A DNA stretch of 64,000 nucleotides from Bacteroidota bacterium (GTDB taxonomy: Bacteria > Bacteroidota > Ignavibacteria > UBA10030 > SZUA-254): assembly GCA_020056225.1 (NCBI GenBank), contig JAGVIE010000061.1:32848-96847 (forward strand), given 5' to 3'. Positions 28,001 to 36,144 of this stretch are shown here, one piece after another. Below the pieces are notes generated by a model. The model was not told the DNA's origin and did no database searches. It worked only from the letters and a program-made list of their open reading frames with translations. Made by a program: the position numbers and the translations under genes. Every line of letters starts with the position of its first letter. The stretch's first letter is position 1.

Positions 28001-28784
28001 TGAAAGCAGGATAGATCGTTCAATGAACGATTTGAGATCTCTGGCTACGCTCCTTCTCTCGATTGGCAAACTCGGAGTTAATGGCTCCGGGATTGCGATT
28101 CTATCAGGTCAATGTAATAATACCGGAATGCAGCTTGCCGGATTCGATAGTAAGCTTGTGCCGGGCGGATGTGCGATTTCAGATAAAAAACTTGTCGGGG
28201 AAATTTCCCGGTTATGGCAAGCAGATCTTGAACAAATATTGAATGGATCCGGTTTAAATCTTGCCAGAAAAATCCGGGAAGATAAAATAAGGGCGGCGGT
28301 TATTCTCGGAGAGAATCCTTTGGCAGCCCCCGAATATAATGCGTTTGTAAATAATCTTGAATTCAGAGTTGTTGCAGATATGTTCCTGACGGAAACGGCA
28401 ATGGCGGCGGATGTCTTTCTACCGCTCTCCGCTTATCTTGAAACTGGCGGTCATCTTACAACCTGGTACGGTGCGAAACAAAAAACCAACCCGATTGGTC
28501 CGCCATTGAATGGATTTACGACTACCGATATTCTGAAAAAACTTGCCGGATTGATGGCACATCAGATTAAATACAATTCTATTGATGATATTACAACAGA
28601 ACTCGATTCTCTGATTCAAAATCATGGTTGGCGGACATCTTGCAATAACACATTTCTAACGAACGATGGTAAAGCCCATTTCAGTGTGTACACAGATCAA
28701 ATTGTCACGACAAATCCTGTTTCACCAACAGTGTTGGCTATCGATGCGAAGATGAAATCTCGTTTGAAATCAATCAAATCATAA
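25059..28784 (+). CDS. Large NuoG/FdhA-like iron-sulphur protein fused to a GltD-type flavoprotein
   Basis: A 1241-residue fusion. Residues 1-85: [2Fe-2S] ferredoxin (Cys35, 46, 49, 63). 87-175: Cys-rich GltD N-terminal domain. 190-500: FAD and NAD(P) Rossmann domains (GGGPAG at 198, GGGNTA at 329) as in glutamate synthase small subunit and NfnB. About 565-590: extra Cys cluster. 610-675: two [4Fe-4S] sites (CIRCGRC, CVSCGNC). 690-1200: molybdopterin oxidoreductase-like domain with a [4Fe-4S] site (Cys696, 699, 703, 732). The Sec/Cys and following His expected before the VFG-x-NP-type strand in formate dehydrogenases are absent (residues around 823 read RMVNEG), and no C-terminal MopB lobe is seen. 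A formate reaction is therefore doubtful; electron-transfer or bifurcation is more likely. Confidence 0.9.
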   Translation: MITLTINGQKIPASPDKTILQVCREQKIDNIPTLCYDDKLPPFGSCFLCVVELDGQSRLFPSCSTKVAEGMNIKTRSERVVRARKTCLELLLSDHYADCFGPCRLNCPADVDIQGYMSLIHLGKFKEAVALIKEKNPLPSVCGRVCTRKCEINCRRTLVDQPVGIDFLKRYVADQDMIGEMWKPEVKPPTGEPIAIIGGGPAGLTCAYYLVIEGYRPTIFEALPELGGMLRYGIPEYRLPKDVLDKEIGWITDLGVEVHLNKVLGKDFKIDDLFDQGFKSVFIGLGAQVGKPMQVENEDVDGVLSGVDFLRQVEMKTNPPVKGRVVVVGGGNTAIDAARTSLRLGADEVILLYRRTRNEMPANMIEIEAAEHEGVKMEFLAAPVRVNVEHDRMSSIECIRMELGEPDSSGRRKPVPQKGSEYTLKCDWVISAIGQEADLTGVDKIKVTKWKTIEAKPGTFDVDRTGVFAGGDVVTGPADAIDAIAAGRMAARAIDKYIKTGIVEPLLSRFESRRDNFHTLTQNDFPQIEKSERHTPEELSASERIRTFQEVELSYDDETAREEALRCAECGCDVGLTCILQDYCTEYGVEQKRFVGAFNRYKVDTRHPFIKIDSNKCIRCGRCVNTCSEILNVSALGFVNRGFRTIIKPALEKSLQETNCVSCGNCIDVCPTGALVEKMPFRRSGPWKMESYNNVCNYCGVGCNITLKVKTPDLFFVAGASPELGPNHGELCVKGRFGYEHYLDGSRHTRPMIRKGGSLVTATWEEALEAVRNGLNRIIMEHGNDAIMVAASPKLTNEELYLAGRVARAALKTNNLTSFHRMVNEGDYHALDDMLGGTYPTVELDDVLNADLYLIFGSNPTSENPVIGWKINRRIRHGANAIVINSAEIEIAKHASVWADPRRGTATVLMNGIIAELIRRGKTDQKFINKRTDNFIQLKENLIKYDLPEVSSITGVSVASIEKIVELLSNTNQNIVAVYNIESRIDRSMNDLRSLATLLLSIGKLGVNGSGIAILSGQCNNTGMQLAGFDSKLVPGGCAISDKKLVGEISRLWQADLEQILNGSGLNLARKIREDKIRAAVILGENPLAAPEYNAFVNNLEFRVVADMFLTETAMAADVFLPLSAYLETGGHLTTWYGAKQKTNPIGPPLNGFTTTDILKKLAGLMAHQIKYNSIDDITTELDSLIQNHGWRTSCNNTFLTNDGKAHFSVYTDQIVTTNPVSPTVLAIDAKMKSRLKSIKS

Positions 28785-29846
28785 ATGGAAAAAGCACATA
28801 CAATATTAATTATCAATCCGGGTTCCACATCGACAAAAATCGCAATCTGCATTGGCGGTAATATTTCCGACGCTGAAATTATACCTCATGCGGCTTCCGA
28901 CCTTAAACAATTTGCAGGTATCTGGGGACAATTTCCTTACAGAATTAAACTTTGTCAGGAGTGGGCGGGAAAACGGTTAACAGAATGTTCGGCTGTTGTT
29001 GCGATGGGCGGATTGCTTCGTCCGCTTCAAGGAGGTACATATCTTGTTAATGATCGGATGTTGAAAGATGCGCGTGCTAATTTACAGGGTGAGCATGCTT
29101 CGAATCTTGGCTGTGCGCTTGCTTATGAGATCGCATCTAAATACAATTGCCCGGCTTATGTTGTCGATCCTGTTTCTGTCGATGAATTTGAGCCTTTGGC
29201 ATTTTATTCAGGACATCCGAAAATCAAACGTAAATGTCTTTCTCATGCCCTGAACATACATGCGGCTGCACGGCGTGGTGCGGAAGAATTGAAAATACCT
29301 CTTCCTCAGTCTTCGATGGTGATCTGTCATCTTGGAGGAGGAATATCGATAGCTCCGGTTCGTGGGGGGAAAATAATCGACGTAAATGATGCTTCTAGTG
29401 ATGGACCGTTTTCACCGGAACGAACCGGCGGGTTGCCGCTCCAGCAGTTTATTTCCCTTTGTTTCTCAGGTGACTACACAGAAGATGAAATCCGAAAGTT
29501 GGTAATGGGAAAGGGCGGAATGGTTGCTTACCTTGGGACTAACTCCATCCTTGAAGTTGAACAACGAATCTTGCAGGGTGATGAGACTGCGAAAGAAGTA
29601 TTTCAGGCGATGGCATACCAAATTTCTAAAGAAATCGGTGCAATGACTACCGTACTTAATGGAAAAGTAAATGCGATTGTTCTTACCGGCGGTATCGCAA
29701 AATCAAAGATGCTGGTTGGGTGGATAGAGGAACGTGTTCGTTTCATCGCGCCAATCCTTGTTTATCCCGGTGAAGATGAAATGCTTTCGCTGGCGCAAGG
29801 GGCTTTACGTGTTCTCAAAGGAGAAGAACAACAGAAGGAGTATTGA
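28785..29846 (+). CDS. buk: Butyrate kinase
   Basis: ASKHA-fold acyl kinase of 353 residues that makes ATP from butyryl phosphate (or other short or branched acyl phosphates). Seen: INPGSTSTKIA phosphate-1 loop at the N-terminus, VAMGGLLRPLQGGTY, the HLGGGISIAPVRGGKI segment, DGPFSPERTGGLP, and VLTGGIAKS adenosine loop. These separate butyrate kinase from acetate kinase. The ATG directly follows the stop of the large flavoprotein gene, and the phosphotransacylase follows three bases after its own stop. Branched-chain fatty acid kinase is a possible variant. Confidence 0.92.
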   Translation: MEKAHTILIINPGSTSTKIAICIGGNISDAEIIPHAASDLKQFAGIWGQFPYRIKLCQEWAGKRLTECSAVVAMGGLLRPLQGGTYLVNDRMLKDARANLQGEHASNLGCALAYEIASKYNCPAYVVDPVSVDEFEPLAFYSGHPKIKRKCLSHALNIHAAARRGAEELKIPLPQSSMVICHLGGGISIAPVRGGKIIDVNDASSDGPFSPERTGGLPLQQFISLCFSGDYTEDEIRKLVMGKGGMVAYLGTNSILEVEQRILQGDETAKEVFQAMAYQISKEIGAMTTVLNGKVNAIVLTGGIAKSKMLVGWIEERVRFIAPILVYPGEDEMLSLAQGALRVLKGEEQQKEY

Positions 29847-29849
29847 GCC

Positions 29850-30767
29850 ATGATTAAAAATTTTGAAGAATTACTCATAACTGCATCAAGTATTACTGAC
29901 AAACGTGTCGTTGTCGCTTTTCCGAATAACGAGGAAACTCTTTTAGCTGTAACGCAAGCGCTTTCAAAAAGACTTGCTAATTTTATTCTGGTCGGAGACG
30001 AGGCAATCATCAGAAAAAAAATTACACTTGATGGCGGCATACCGGCGGGAATAGAAATAATTAATGAGCCTGTGGTAAACAATGCTTTACATGCATCTAT
30101 CGATATTATCCGGCAGGGAAGAGGAGACGTTCTTTTAAAAGGCGGCGTTGATACCGGTACTCTGATGAAGGTGGTTCTTCATGAGGAATCCGGTTTAAGA
30201 ACCGGAAGATTGCTTTCGGATGTTTTCATATTCGAATATCCAATTAGAAAAGAAAATAAACTGATTATGATCACCGATGGAGGATTAACTCTCTCCCCGA
30301 ATTTGCAAGATAAAGTTGAGTTAATCAATAATGCGGTAGAGGTAGCTCATTCTTTGGGTAACATGAATCCAAGAGTAGCAGTTCTCTCAGCAACTGAGTT
30401 TGTCAATCCCAAACTTCAATCTACAGTCGATGCGGCTGAACTTACCAAAATGAATGAAGACGGTCAAATTAAAGGATGCACAGTGTATGGACCGCTTGCC
30501 CTCGACAATGCTATTTCTGTTGAAGCTGCCGATGAGAAAGGAATCAAATCGCCGGTTGCCGGAAATGCCGAAATTCTCGTACTACCGAGCATCGAAGCCG
30601 CAAATATATTTGCTAAAGGCACTACCTACTTAGCCGGTTTTAGGCTCGCGCATGTAATTGTAGGAGGTAAAATTCCAATTCTCATTCCTTCCCGAGCAGA
30701 TAAAAGCGATGCAAAGATGCTATCGATTGCACTAGGCGTGATGATGAGTAGTTTTAATAAGATGTAA
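29850..30767 (+). CDS. ptb: Phosphate butyryltransferase
   Basis: Converts butyryl-CoA (or a related acyl-CoA) and phosphate to the acyl phosphate used by the preceding kinase. The 305-residue protein is of the short PTA/PTB type: VAFPNNEETL near the N-terminus, VLLKGGVDTGTLMK, VFIFEYP, ITDGGLTLSP, LPSIEAANIFAKG and a conserved SRADKSDAKMLSIALG end. The GGAG ribosome site overlaps the buk stop. Adjacent buk-ptb genes give substrate-level ATP from acyl-CoA at the end of beta-oxidation-type or amino-acid fermentation routes; here they share an operon with a NAD-linked oxidoreductase. Confidence 0.92.
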   Translation: MIKNFEELLITASSITDKRVVVAFPNNEETLLAVTQALSKRLANFILVGDEAIIRKKITLDGGIPAGIEIINEPVVNNALHASIDIIRQGRGDVLLKGGVDTGTLMKVVLHEESGLRTGRLLSDVFIFEYPIRKENKLIMITDGGLTLSPNLQDKVELINNAVEVAHSLGNMNPRVAVLSATEFVNPKLQSTVDAAELTKMNEDGQIKGCTVYGPLALDNAISVEAADEKGIKSPVAGNAEILVLPSIEAANIFAKGTTYLAGFRLAHVIVGGKIPILIPSRADKSDAKMLSIALGVMMSSFNKM

Positions 30768-30806
30768 TAAGATAAGTATTGTTTGCCGTTTTATGTGCAG
30801 TTGAGT

Positions 30807-31385
30807 TCAATTAAGTCGCTTTAATTCCACGAGATCAAAGCGGGCACTGCCAGAAGCTCTTTCACCGGCGCCTCCCGATAATTGAACTGCGAGTGTATCA
30901 TTTGGTTGCAGAGAGATTGTGTCAATAATAGAGAGAGTCTGCCAACTCGTTGAGTTCGTTGAGATAGTTTTGGAACTCGTCCATTTGTTGTTCACGATAC
31001 GACCCAGCAAGATACATGGATCCCACATATTAGCGAGGGTCAGATTCTTCATAGAGATAGTGAGTTTGTAGATCCCTGTTCCTGACTGGCCAGAAAGATA
31101 AGTTCTGGCACAAAATTGTTGAGGTATCCAACCTGGCACCAATTCAAGGGACCACTTTCTGCCACTTTGTGGAGCATCCTCAACGAGTCTCGAAACAATG
31201 GTATCCGGTACCCACCACGACTGAAGGGAGGGCTGACCATTAGACTCAAAGCTCGAATTTTGGATAAGGTTAACAGGGGATTTGCTCGGTGCGATAGTAT
31301 CCTCTTTGCAAGATGGCACAATTACTAAGATAGAAATGAAGATAGCAATGCTGATGACGATCGTTTTAACTTGTAGGTTTTTCAT
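30807..31385 (-). CDS. Lipoprotein with carbohydrate-binding-like jelly-roll domain
   Basis: The 192-residue protein starts at the ATG ending at 31385, which has AAAGGA nine bases upstream. The frame is open 24 codons further, but those precede the signal and are rejected. Residues 5-22 are hydrophobic with a lipobox-like VPSC (Cys26). The mature part begins NLIQNSSFES followed by a WW-containing strand and ends ARFDLVELKRL, which resembles CBM4/9-like or general jelly-roll modules that open with N..FE. No catalytic motif. It faces the ptb gene tail to tail across 39 bases. Confidence 0.65.
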   Translation of the reverse strand: MKNLQVKTIVISIAIFISILVIVPSCKEDTIAPSKSPVNLIQNSSFESNGQPSLQSWWVPDTIVSRLVEDAPQSGRKWSLELVPGWIPQQFCARTYLSGQSGTGIYKLTISMKNLTLANMWDPCILLGRIVNNKWTSSKTISTNSTSWQTLSIIDTISLQPNDTLAVQLSGGAGERASGSARFDLVELKRLN

Positions 31386-31623
31386 ATTATTATCCTTTCT
31401 TAAACGCAATTTCGCACAACCTTGTGGATTAACGAACCTCCAATGGCGTATATCCAACCATTACGGATGGCTAAACGTCCCTAAGATTCGGGACTTTTAT
31501 TTCGTTTTTGTCGGACGATGGGTTTTATCCAAGGTTATTATTTACTAACATGTAAATATATTCCTGTCGTTTTTGTTCTTCTTTCAATATCAAGCACTGC
31601 CGGCTATACAGTTTTATGGCTGT

Positions 31624-31797
31624 TTAATGGAAAGCATGACCTCCGCGTATGTGTCCCGCATTTACACTCTGCACAATGCGAAATTGTTTTGTGTTGTCAG
31701 TGGTGAATTTTCGTTTTGTTTTTAGCTTCCCTAATTGTCTCCATAATTTCTTTTCGGTTTTTAAATCCCGTTTGTCTTGTGTTTCAACCGATGTCAT
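31624..31797 (-). CDS. Possible small basic protein
   Basis: A 57-codon frame whose ATG (ending at 31797) has a strong GGAGG six bases upstream. The frame can also begin four codons earlier, but GGAGG then lies inside the coding part. The product is Lys/Arg/Thr-rich (KKLWRQLGKLKTKRKF), without Cys, signal or membrane span. I recognise no family. Support is only the ribosome site and an otherwise empty region, so it may be a chance frame. Confidence 0.3.
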   Translation of the reverse strand: MTSVETQDKRDLKTEKKLWRQLGKLKTKRKFTTDNTKQFRIVQSVNAGHIRGGHAFH

Positions 31798-31923
31798 AAA
31801 ATCCTCCATTATAAAAAATTAAACAATTAATCGGTTATAAATGGCTCTATTGTAATACTACTAACTTTATTATTAAATTTCAAATCTATTATTCAAAGAA
31901 TATGTGGTATAAATCTGTTACAG

Positions 31924-31960
31924 AAATACCTGACAGGTGTATGAAACCTGTCAGGTATTT
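31924..31960 (-). terminator. Strong hairpin after the octahaem cytochrome gene
   Basis: AAATACCTGACAGGT (31924-31938) pairs perfectly with ACCTGTCAGGTATTT (31946-31960) around a seven-base loop. It begins seven bases beyond the cytochrome stop codon on the minus strand. There is no long T-run after it, so it may end transcription weakly or protect the 3' end of the message. Confidence 0.65.
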
Positions 31961-31966
31961 AGTTGT

Positions 31967-33220
31967 TTACTTCTTCTTTCCCTTAGGTTTGGCTCTTAAA
32001 TCTTCTGCCATTGTTTTTATCTCAGTCAAATCTCTTTGCATTTCGCTCCAACCGTACCAGAGAGCATAGTCCGGATTCGCATGGAATGTACCCTGGAACG
32101 TTCTCATACGATGCTCGAGGAACATAACGAATAATGTCTGCTCGATAGTTGTTGGAGCATCGTGGAAAGTTAAGAGATCGGGAAAATTATAAGCATAATT
32201 TTTTGGTTTCTTAAGCAAACCATCTTTGTAAAGACCGGCAACTGTATTGATCGCTTCCGCCATGAGGTGGTCGGCTTCTTTGATCATGTTGTCACCCTTT
32301 TCCAATTCGCCTTTAGCGAAATTTACCGAATGGCATTGATTGCACGTTTTAATCATCTTATCGCGTTCTTTCTGCCAGCTATCCTGATCAAGCCGTGCAA
32401 CGTCTGCTGCTTTTACCACGTCGAGGCGACCGGTTGGTTTACCGGTTGGGTCTAAGACACCAAGTCCCTGAAGAATAGTTGCTCGGTCTGATGCCCATTG
32501 TTTATCCTCAGGCAACGGTAAACGCACAGCTAGAAATCCCCATGCAGTTCTGACTTCGTGGTTACCATCCTGCATATGACAAGTTTGGCAAGTAGGAGCC
32601 GCAGTGTTTGCCGGAAGAGTTTTATTTTGTTTGAGTAAATACCGAACACCATGCTTCGATCCGGAATACATCTCCCACTGCGGATGATCGAATCCCATAT
32701 GGCAAGTTTGGCAAGCTTGCGGCTGCTGGGCTTCTGTTTTCGAAAATGTGTGCCGTGTATGGCATGCATCGCACGATGCAACTCCAAATCCGGCACCGTT
32801 CTTTTTTAAATCTTTAATCTCAGCTTCACTCTTCACTCCGATTTTATGACAGCCCCCGCATCCCTTCATTCCTTCCATCATCGCCATAGGCTGGAAGTGT
32901 GCTGTAGGCATTGCTTTCATAGCCGCCCATGCAAGTGCGTGTTTGCCTTTTTTATATTGTGTTACCCGTTCCTCATGACATGGTGCGCAAGTTTCAGGTG
33001 TCGGGATAGAAACGTTCATAACATCTTGAGCTGATCTATGTTTATCGCCATGGCATGTTGAGCACTCGACGCCATTTTGACTGTGCTTACTTATTTGCCA
33101 ATCAGCAACGATGTTTGGGGTAATGCTCTTGTGGCAATCTACACATACCTGTGCAGATGCCGCAAGTGTGAAAATGATGCTCACTGCTATTATGAGCATT
33201 GAATGGTACACATATTTCAT
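31967..33220 (-). CDS. Octahaem cytochrome c, hydroxylamine-oxidoreductase (HAO)-like
   Basis: The 417-residue exported protein has a signal peptide (about 1-23, ASAQ) and eight CXXCH motifs beginning at Cys26, 53, 78, 121, 150, 170, 211 and 293. The uneven spacing, the crowding of haems in the first 300 residues and the long helical C-terminus with FHANPDYALWYGWSEM match HAO-family octahaem enzymes. Members either oxidise hydroxylamine/hydrazine or, in the epsilon-proteobacterial type, reduce nitrite or hydroxylamine. Whether the cross-linking active-site Tyr of true HAO is present cannot be decided by eye. Nearby Rrf2 regulator and NapH/NosR-like genes suit nitrogen-oxide metabolism. Confidence 0.82.
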   Translation of the reverse strand: MKYVYHSMLIIAVSIIFTLAASAQVCVDCHKSITPNIVADWQISKHSQNGVECSTCHGDKHRSAQDVMNVSIPTPETCAPCHEERVTQYKKGKHALAWAAMKAMPTAHFQPMAMMEGMKGCGGCHKIGVKSEAEIKDLKKNGAGFGVASCDACHTRHTFSKTEAQQPQACQTCHMGFDHPQWEMYSGSKHGVRYLLKQNKTLPANTAAPTCQTCHMQDGNHEVRTAWGFLAVRLPLPEDKQWASDRATILQGLGVLDPTGKPTGRLDVVKAADVARLDQDSWQKERDKMIKTCNQCHSVNFAKGELEKGDNMIKEADHLMAEAINTVAGLYKDGLLKKPKNYAYNFPDLLTFHDAPTTIEQTLFVMFLEHRMRTFQGTFHANPDYALWYGWSEMQRDLTEIKTMAEDLRAKPKGKKK

Positions 33221-33257
33221 ATATCCTCCATAGATTAGTTGTTGGAATAGTGGGAAT

Positions 33258-34016
33258 TTATTTTTTTACGACTAATAATAAATCTCTGGATGTATTTTTT
33301 GAAAATTTATTTCCGTTTAATCCGTCAAGTGATTCGATCATTTTGAATCCAACATCTTTTAGCAATCCAAGAATTTCTTTTTGCATGATGGGTCTCAGTT
33401 TTATAGTTTGTATTCTGTGGCGCAGTATCTCATCTTTTCGCTCGATTGTTAGCATGTTAAAATCGATATGATCTTCTGCAAATCCATAGAAGCGAATAAA
33501 GTATTTGCCGCCCGATTCTTTAATGTTTTGAATTATTTCTCGCTTCGAAATGATTCTATCGTAGTTAAGGATTTGTATGAATAGATTTCCATGAGGATTT
33601 AACAATTTATGGAAATTGGATAGAATAATTTTAAGTTCTCTTCGAGTCTTTGCGTGAACCAGTGAGTTGCCCATGCAGAAGACAGCGTCAAATTTACCTT
33701 GAATTTTTTTCGGCAGATTCAGGAAGTCGGCTTTGATTGGTTTGACCCTTAAGCTTTTTTCTTGGGCATGGGCAAAAAGGATCTGAAGCATTTTCTGGGA
33801 TATATCAATGGCTGTGACTTCAACACCTGATTGTGCCAGCAGAAGGGAATGTACCCCCGTGCCGGAGCCGGCATCGAGTGCGGTTTTGATTTTATGTTTT
33901 TCCACGATGGCGCGAAACAGCGACTCTTCCCTAATAAGACGCTGATTGAACGACGTCATCGAATCGTATTCATCCGCCAAAGTGTTATAAAATGTTTTAA
34001 CATCTATCTTATTCAC
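33258..34016 (-). CDS. Class I SAM-dependent methyltransferase
   Basis: The 252-residue protein shows the Rossmann motif I ALDAGSGTGVHSLLLA (about 41-56), motif II acidic VTAIDIS, and a motif IV-like FDAVFCMGNSL. The N-terminal YNTLADEYDSM is common in ubiquinone/menaquinone-type and small-molecule methyltransferases. No substrate can be named. It lies 16 bases downstream of the ferredoxin gene and 37 upstream of the octahaem cytochrome gene, so the three are probably co-transcribed. Confidence 0.88.
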   Translation of the reverse strand: MNKIDVKTFYNTLADEYDSMTSFNQRLIREESLFRAIVEKHKIKTALDAGSGTGVHSLLLAQSGVEVTAIDISQKMLQILFAHAQEKSLRVKPIKADFLNLPKKIQGKFDAVFCMGNSLVHAKTRRELKIILSNFHKLLNPHGNLFIQILNYDRIISKREIIQNIKESGGKYFIRFYGFAEDHIDFNMLTIERKDEILRHRIQTIKLRPIMQKEILGLLKDVGFKMIESLDGLNGNKFSKNTSRDLLLVVKK

Positions 34017-34032
34017 GCGGCACTCTTTCCCC

Positions 34033-34815
34033 TCAATCCAGGATTGTCCGTTTTGAGAGCAGATTTCCCCTGATTCCTATCACGATAACCTCAATTGGCA
34101 GGTTCAGGTCAGCATTGATTGCAGCTTGACGTGCAATTTGAATTAAACCCGAACAACAAGGCACTTCCATTATAGCAACCTTAATGCTTTTCGGCATGGA
34201 ATGCTTAAATATTTGTGTCACTTTTTCCACATATTCATGTACATCGTCTAACTTAGGACAGCCAATAGCAATTGCGTTTCCAGCAAGAATATCGGAATGA
34301 AAATTGGCATAAGCAAATGGAACGCAATCGGCAACAAGGAAAATATTTGCATTCTGGAAATATGGCGCTGTTTGCGAAACTAAGTGAAGCTGTATGGGCC
34401 ATTGAAGAAGCCGTGAAGAAGCCGGCGCCGTTTGTTCCATTTGTGAAGGCTCTTCAAATTGCATCGTATGCGAAGAAGGACAACCGCCGAAATGCGGTTG
34501 GTGTGAATGTCCGCTTATTTCATTTTTATGTTGATTCATATGCTCTATGTGTGTATGAAGTTTTTCCGGTGCGTTTGTTTTAATGTGTGCAATAACGCCG
34601 GGTTCATCATATTGCTCCGTTACGGCATCAACAATTATTAGAGCACCTCTCGGACAATCGCCAAGACAAGCGCCTAATCCATCGCAGAAACTTTCTTTCA
34701 CCAGCTTTGCTTTGCCGTCAATGATTTGCAAAGCACCTTCTGGGCAGGAAGGTATACAAAGAGCACATCCATCGCAAAGTGATTCATCAATTTTAATTAT
34801 TTTTCTTTTTACCAT
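34033..34815 (-). CDS. Ferredoxin-type 2x[4Fe-4S] protein with C-terminal Cys-containing domain
   Basis: Residues 14-70 hold two ferredoxin sites, CDGCALCIPSCP and CDGLGACLGDCP. The second has Leu-Gly in the first spacer, giving C-x4-C-x3-C. Residues 100-120 are His-rich (HSHQPHFGGCPSSH). The remaining part (about 125-260) holds isolated Cys residues in VADCVPFA, IGCPKLDD and VPCCSG. This two-part layout is a recognised family of iron-sulphur proteins in anaerobes that often travels with redox or NO-response genes; its biochemical role is not known to me. It is cytoplasmic and lies downstream of the polyferredoxin gene. Confidence 0.8.
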   Translation of the reverse strand: MVKRKIIKIDESLCDGCALCIPSCPEGALQIIDGKAKLVKESFCDGLGACLGDCPRGALIIVDAVTEQYDEPGVIAHIKTNAPEKLHTHIEHMNQHKNEISGHSHQPHFGGCPSSHTMQFEEPSQMEQTAPASSRLLQWPIQLHLVSQTAPYFQNANIFLVADCVPFAYANFHSDILAGNAIAIGCPKLDDVHEYVEKVTQIFKHSMPKSIKVAIMEVPCCSGLIQIARQAAINADLNLPIEVIVIGIRGNLLSKRTILD

Positions 34816-34848
34816 ATAATTTTTCCAATCTTTCTATTATTTATTTCA

Positions 34849-36087
34849 TTAATCATTCAGACTATACTCCGGAACTTTTCCTTGAAAATGTTGATAGGTT
34901 GGCGATTCAATTTCCTGAAATCGTTTCAAATATTCTTCCTTCGTTATACTATTCTGCCAATGCCCGGTAAGCATAGCTAATCCGGTAATTGCGACGAAGA
35001 CGCCGATGACGAGGACCCCAAAAACCCAGTTTGGGATCTTCGTTTTTGTTAAGGGAGTGCGGATGTCAAGTGTATTTTTTACCGGACAAGCCTGAACACA
35101 TGCCAGGCAATTCGTACACTCGTCGCTCCAGACTTTTGTTGTCTTGTGAACTTTAATGTTTGACGGACATACTTTAGTACATAGTTCGCAGTCGATGCAA
35201 GTTGATTTATTCCTCGTTACCTTCAATGGGCTTAACCAACTTAATATCCCGAGCAGTCCGCCATAAGGGCAAAGATATCTGCACCAGAAATTTTTTATGA
35301 ACACCGAAAAAATGATTAAGATAACAATTGTCCAGAGGGTAAAAGTTGATATATTTGCGAAGAACATAAACATCTTGATATCCGCAACTTTATTGTAAGG
35401 ACTGTAGATAAATGCTTTAAGCGATGGTACATCCATCTGCCAAATCGATAACAGGAAGAACAATAACAGGATGTATTTCAGGGAACGGAGAGAATAATCG
35501 AGCCACTTCGGCGGAGATAAATTTTTTTGGAATATTTTTTTCCCGAACATCCATAGAGCTTCACTCAATGTTCCAACCGGGCAAAGCCAACTGCAGAAAG
35601 CCTTTTTCATGAACAATCCGGTAGCAAGTATTCCGATTAGTATAAATAATCCTGAAGGATGTATATCATTTATAATACCGGTTTGCATCCAATATTTAAG
35701 ACTTATCAGCGCGCTTATGGGGAGGAATCCTTCTACACCGGGAGAGCGTGGTACGAAAGATGATTGTCCGGATGTCAACCCCCATTTGACGAAGAGAAAA
35801 AATTCCAATCCGATCCAAACACAAAGAAGAATAAATGTTGCCTGTATTGTAGATCTAAGAAATTGAGGATCTTCCTTGAGTCTCCATGCAATTCGCTTGT
35901 ACCATAGTGACTCTTGATTGAAATTTGTTTTTTTCTGCCGAAGCTCTAATGGAATTTTTTTGATGACAGTTTTTCTGATCACTGTTTCCGTAACCACTGG
36001 TTTCCAATTAGTGTCTTGATGCCTATCTGCCATAATTCTTGGAATGTATTGGTTGTCTTGTTCGATTGCTTTTTGTTGAGGATTCAT
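34849..36087 (-). CDS. Membrane polyferredoxin, NapH/NosR/CcoG-like
   Basis: The 412-residue protein has a cytoplasmic N-terminus of about 85 residues, then about five spans. It carries two membrane-embedded CxxxCP motifs (CSWLCPVG, CRYLCPYG), typical of NapH/NosR/RdxA-type proteins, and two [4Fe-4S] ferredoxin sites in a loop (CIDCELCTKVCP, CTNCLACVQACP). One more span and a short tail follow. Such proteins pass electrons between quinol and periplasmic or cytoplasmic partners. It is between the Rrf2 regulator and the ferredoxin, on the same strand as the octahaem cytochrome, a likely electron acceptor. Confidence 0.88.
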   Translation of the reverse strand: MNPQQKAIEQDNQYIPRIMADRHQDTNWKPVVTETVIRKTVIKKIPLELRQKKTNFNQESLWYKRIAWRLKEDPQFLRSTIQATFILLCVWIGLEFFLFVKWGLTSGQSSFVPRSPGVEGFLPISALISLKYWMQTGIINDIHPSGLFILIGILATGLFMKKAFCSWLCPVGTLSEALWMFGKKIFQKNLSPPKWLDYSLRSLKYILLLFFLLSIWQMDVPSLKAFIYSPYNKVADIKMFMFFANISTFTLWTIVILIIFSVFIKNFWCRYLCPYGGLLGILSWLSPLKVTRNKSTCIDCELCTKVCPSNIKVHKTTKVWSDECTNCLACVQACPVKNTLDIRTPLTKTKIPNWVFGVLVIGVFVAITGLAMLTGHWQNSITKEEYLKRFQEIESPTYQHFQGKVPEYSLND

Positions 36088-36144
36088 ACGATGAAATATA
36101 TTCAGACTAATTTATCCGATTACTATGCAAAAAATTTTGCCTGT

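Larger units (their letters stand above)
31386..31966. other. Intergenic region, mostly empty
   Basis: About 580 bases between the lipoprotein gene and the octahaem cytochrome gene, both minus strand. It holds the lipoprotein leader, a weak hairpin GTCCC/GGGAC (31477-31494) followed by a short T-run, one possible 57-codon gene and the hairpin at 31924-31960. Nothing else was recognised. Confidence 0.6.

Noticed and set aside
25059..28784. Formate dehydrogenase alpha subunit
   Set aside because: The domain is related, but the Sec/Cys-His pair and the C-terminal MopB lobe are not seen, so a formate-specific name is not supported.
31386..31457. N-terminal extension of the jelly-roll lipoprotein
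   Set aside because: The internal ATG has a good ribosome site and begins directly at the signal peptide.
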